Below are positions 4,229-6,444 of a stretch of DNA of 6,444 nucleotides, one piece after another. Source of the stretch: Gastranaerophilus sp045639085 (GTDB lineage Bacteria; Cyanobacteriota; Vampirovibrionia; Gastranaerophilales; Gastranaerophilaceae); NCBI GenBank assembly GCA_045639085.1, contig JAZUCM010000041.1, positions 1 through 6,444 on the forward strand, written 5' to 3'. Within the stretch, counting starts at the first letter, position 1. Each line of letters opens with the position of its first letter. A program made the translations under genes and the position numbers. The notes beneath the pieces were generated by a model. It ran no database searches, was not told the origin of the DNA, and saw nothing but the letters and a program-made list of their open reading frames with translations.

Positions 4229-5284
4229 ATGACAAGAATAGCAGTTGATGCAATGGGCGGTGATCACGCACCTTATGAGATTGTAGCCGGTGCGGTTTGG
4301 GCAGCTCAGGAGTATGGAGTAGATTTAGAGTTGGTCGGTTTGCCTGATAAAATCCAAGAGGTTTTGGATAGCATTAGGGCGAAGGGTTTTTTATCGGATA
4401 AAGGTCGCGCCGGGCGTAAACATCGCATCCGGGTTGATTTGGATGCTCTTGATATAAAAATTACTCAGGCGTCAGAAGTTATTGAGATGGGCGAGGCCGT
4501 TGGTCAAGCTATTCGTAAGAAAAAAGATTCGTCTATTGTAAAATCTGTCGAGGCTGTTGCAACGGGTAGTTCTGAGGCTGTTGTTGCGGCAGGGTCAACA
4601 GGTGCTGCAATGGCGTCAAGTTTGTTCGGGTTGGGCCGTATCGCCGGAATCGATAGGCCTGCGATTGCTGCTACTTTGCCAACAATGGATAAGCCTATTG
4701 TTGTTATCGATGCGGGCGCAAATAGTAACTCAACGCCGGAAATGTTGCATCAGTTCGCTGTTATGGGCGCAATTTTCTCCAAGTACGTTCTTGGTATTGA
4801 AAGCCCACGTGTGGGCGTTTTGAATATCGGTGAAGAAGCTGGCAAAGGTAATGAACTCGCTAAAAATACTTTTAAATTGCTTGAAGAATGCAAAGATAGA
4901 ATTAACTTCGTCGGTAACGTTGAAGGTAAAGAATTGTTCAGCAATATTTGCGACGTTGTTGTTTGTGACGGATTTGTCGGAAACGTTGCATTGAAGGTTA
5001 CTGAAGGAACAGGCTCTGTTCTGTTTAAAATGATTAAGCACGAGTTTAAAAGCGACTTTATCGGTATGATTTTGGGCTGGTTGGCTAAACCGTTCTTTAG
5101 AAGGATATATGCAAGAACAAATTATGAAGAATTTGGTGGTGCGTTGTTGTTAGGTGTTAAAGGTATAACGATTATCGCACATGGCAGAAGTAAGGCTTAC
5201 GCGATTAAAAATGCTGTTCGCGTTGCTAAAGAGGCCGTCGAAACCGGTATTAACGAAAAAATATCAAAATTTTATGAGGAATAA
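4229..5284 (+). CDS. plsX: Phosphate acyltransferase PlsX
   Basis: 351 aa. It converts acyl-ACP plus phosphate to acyl-phosphate, the donor for PlsY in phosphatidic acid synthesis; the protein is soluble and peripheral to the membrane. Family marks in order: VDAMGGDHAP (6-15), EVIEMGE (83-89), VAAGSTGAAM (119-128), GIDRPA, DAGANSNSTPEM, LNIGEEAGKGNEL, VVVCDGFVGNVALK, and NYEEFGGALLLGVKG near the end. Two oddities: residues 49-75 are about 20 aa longer than in B. subtilis or E. coli PlsX and are basic and GC-richer, and the usual AGNTGA reads AGSTGA (Ser123). AGAGGG (4219-4224) precedes the ATG. fabH starts 5 nt after the stop, so the two are co-translated and link phospholipid and fatty-acid synthesis. 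Confidence 0.98.
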   Translation: MTRIAVDAMGGDHAPYEIVAGAVWAAQEYGVDLELVGLPDKIQEVLDSIRAKGFLSDKGRAGRKHRIRVDLDALDIKITQASEVIEMGEAVGQAIRKKKDSSIVKSVEAVATGSSEAVVAAGSTGAAMASSLFGLGRIAGIDRPAIAATLPTMDKPIVVIDAGANSNSTPEMLHQFAVMGAIFSKYVLGIESPRVGVLNIGEEAGKGNELAKNTFKLLEECKDRINFVGNVEGKELFSNICDVVVCDGFVGNVALKVTEGTGSVLFKMIKHEFKSDFIGMILGWLAKPFFRRIYARTNYEEFGGALLLGVKGITIIAHGRSKAYAIKNAVRVAKEAVETGINEKISKFYEE

Positions 5285-5289
5285 TTAAT

Positions 5290-6300
5290 ATGACAGAAAA
5301 AATTAGACCGTTGAGAATTGCGGGTGTTGGTTACTCTTTACCTAAAACGGTTGTAACTAACGATGATTTAACCAAATTGTATGAGACTTCTGACGAATGG
5401 ATTTATACAAGAACGGGCATCAAGGAAAGACGCCTTGTTTCTGGTGATGAGACGGCTATTGATTTGGGGATTGCTGCAGCAAAGAACGCTATTGAAAAAT
5501 CAGGGTTTAAGGCTGAGGATATTGACCTTGTGATTGCTGCATCATCTGCACCACCGCAATTGTATCCTGCAATCGCTTGTCATATTCAAGCAGCGTTGGG
5601 AGTTCCAAACTATGCGCCTGCGTTTGATATTACAGCGGCATGCTCAGGTTTAATTTATGGTCTGCAAGTTGCAAGAGGGTTTATCGGTACCGGCTTATAC
5701 AAAAGAATTCTGATTGTCGCAACAGACAACAACTCTCGCCTGGTTGATTGGGAAGACAGAGCTGTTTCGATTCTTTTTGGAGACGGTGCAGGTGCTATGG
5801 TCGTGACTGAGGCTGAAGACGGTGTTGATGATATTCTTTCGTTGGATATCAGAGCTGATGGAACTATTGGGCAATATATTTACATGGATATGCCTGGTAA
5901 AACTTGTCCGCTCGTTGAGCCTAACACTCAAAAAGATTGTCATGTAAAAATGAATGGAAAAGAAGTTTACAAGTTTGTTGTGAAGGTTCTTCCGCAATAC
6001 ATTGACAAATGTTTAGATGAAGCGGGTATGACACCTGAAGACGTTGATTATTTGATCCCACACCAAGCGAACCAAAGAATTATCGAGGCAATGCAGCAAA
6101 GACTTAATTATCCTGATGAAAAAGTTATTTCAAACATCAAATATTACGGTAACACTTCGGCTGCATCAGTGCCTATTGCTTTGGCTGAAGGTGTTGAAAA
6201 GGGCACGATTAAGCTGGGTACAACAGCAATTCTTTGCGGATTTGGTGCCGGCATGACCTGGGGAGCTGCAATTGTCAGACTCCGCGAAGGAATTTGTTAG
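5290..6300 (+). CDS. fabH: Beta-ketoacyl-ACP synthase III
   Basis: 336 aa, the condensing enzyme that joins acetyl-CoA (or a branched acyl-CoA) with malonyl-ACP to start fatty-acid synthesis. The Cys-His-Asn triad is intact: Cys118 in AACSGL, His258 in PHQANQRI and Asn288 in YYGNTSAAS. Other marks are SDEWIYTRTGIKERR (34-48), FGDGAGAM (163-170) and the C-terminal GFGAGMTWGA. Length is slightly above the E. coli enzyme (317), with a longer middle loop (about 203-220, Cys206 and Cys217). The Shine-Dalgarno GAGGA (5276-5280) is inside the last codons of plsX, 9 nt from the ATG, so the gene depends on the plsX transcript. Primer preference cannot be read from the sequence. Transcription ends at the terminator 23 nt downstream. 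Confidence 0.98.
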   Translation: MTEKIRPLRIAGVGYSLPKTVVTNDDLTKLYETSDEWIYTRTGIKERRLVSGDETAIDLGIAAAKNAIEKSGFKAEDIDLVIAASSAPPQLYPAIACHIQAALGVPNYAPAFDITAACSGLIYGLQVARGFIGTGLYKRILIVATDNNSRLVDWEDRAVSILFGDGAGAMVVTEAEDGVDDILSLDIRADGTIGQYIYMDMPGKTCPLVEPNTQKDCHVKMNGKEVYKFVVKVLPQYIDKCLDEAGMTPEDVDYLIPHQANQRIIEAMQQRLNYPDEKVISNIKYYGNTSAASVPIALAEGVEKGTIKLGTTAILCGFGAGMTWGAAIVRLREGIC

Positions 6301-6322
6301 AAGAAAGATTGTTTAAGCTAAC

Positions 6323-6354
6323 AAAAAAGGAACTGTCAAACAGTTCCTTTTTTT
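6323..6354. terminator. Intrinsic terminator after fabH, probably bidirectional
   Basis: GGAACTG (6329-6335) pairs exactly with CAGTTCC (6341-6347) around TCAAA. Six A before and seven T after (6348-6354) extend the stem and provide a U-tract on both strands. It closes the plsX-fabH transcript. Confidence 0.92.
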
Positions 6355-6366
6355 AATTTTTACCCC

Positions 6367-6397
6367 TTGACAAAAGTCGAAAATCTGTTAATATAAT
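6367..6397 (+). promoter_or_regulatory. Promoter of the next, mostly unseen gene
   Basis: A perfect -35 TTGACA (6367-6372) is followed by TATAAT (6392-6397) at a long 19-nt spacing, or by the weaker TAATAT (6389-6394) at 16 nt. The second choice would put the transcription start at about 6401, on an ATG. The same CTTGACAAAAG string occurs in the toxin-antitoxin promoter. Confidence 0.6.
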
Positions 6398-6400
6398 AAT

Positions 6401-6444
6401 ATGGTTAAATTAAACTACAATAAGAGAATAAGAAGTTCAATAGG
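6401..6444 (+). CDS. Possible start of a further gene, cut by the window edge
   Basis: From the ATG at 6401 the frame MVKLNYNKRIRSSI stays open for 14 codons to the edge. There is no ribosome binding site before it, so it would have to be leaderless; the distance from the start of the -35 (34 nt) is almost the same as for the toxin gene (35 nt). The real start may lie beyond the window. Product unknown. Confidence 0.25.
   Translation, partial: MVKLNYNKRIRSSI

Noticed and set aside
4730..5041. Long minus-strand frame inside plsX
   Set aside because: It is a shadow of the strongly conserved plsX coding frame, with no start signals and no family features. The same applies to the minus-strand frames inside tpiA (2605-2865) and fabH (5695-5997).

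Overview
The window is AT-rich bacterial DNA (about 27% GC in the plainest intergenic stretch, about 58-68% in two short GC-rich islands) and looks like the end of a metagenome-assembled contig. The class III-like prepilin leader ending A|FTMAE, followed by a hydrophobic helix of the 'IIGVVAAITLP' type, is very characteristic of gut Melainabacteria (Gastranaerophilales/Vampirovibrionia). That assignment is an inference from family style and is not proven here. Bases 4-45 match, from memory, the reverse complement of an MGI/BGI (DNBSEQ) library adapter, so real genome sequence starts at about base 46.

Layout, all genes on the + strand. (1) 46-1318: a type IV pilin-like (pseudopilin) protein whose N-terminal leader contains a GC-rich REP-like palindromic repeat read in frame. 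It ends at a strong intrinsic terminator. (2) 1319-1476: a gene-free, GC-rich, hairpin-rich island, possibly a mobile or repeat remnant. (3) 1477-2134: a complete type II toxin-antitoxin module of the HI1419/HI1420 kind (RelE/HigB-like toxin first, HTH antitoxin second, 4-nt overlap). It has its own consensus promoter containing a perfect 16-bp palindrome, the probable autoregulatory operator. The toxin start codon lies at the predicted transcription start, so the toxin may be translated from a leaderless mRNA, whereas the antitoxin has a strong Shine-Dalgarno. (4) 2168-6354: housekeeping genes in order: tpiA, a small unrecognised gene, a DUF177/YceD protein, rpmF, plsX and fabH, closed by an intrinsic terminator. 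A further promoter and perhaps the first codons of another gene follow up to the window edge.

How the genes work together: YceD-rpmF-plsX-fabH is the classic bacterial ribosome/lipid cluster. DUF177 proteins are linked to 23S rRNA/50S maturation, bL32 is a 50S protein, PlsX makes acyl-phosphate for phospholipid synthesis, and FabH starts fatty-acid elongation. tpiA (glycolysis) is placed upstream with its own promoter. The tpiA-to-next-gene spacer carries four tandem copies of an octamer, and the rpmF-plsX spacer holds a perfect hairpin with no U-tract. Neither is explained by a gene.

No large undescribed system is visible. The points most worth a second look are the repeat domesticated inside the pilin leader, the leaderless-toxin architecture, the GC-rich structured island, the octamer array, and small in-frame insertions in PlsX and TpiA.
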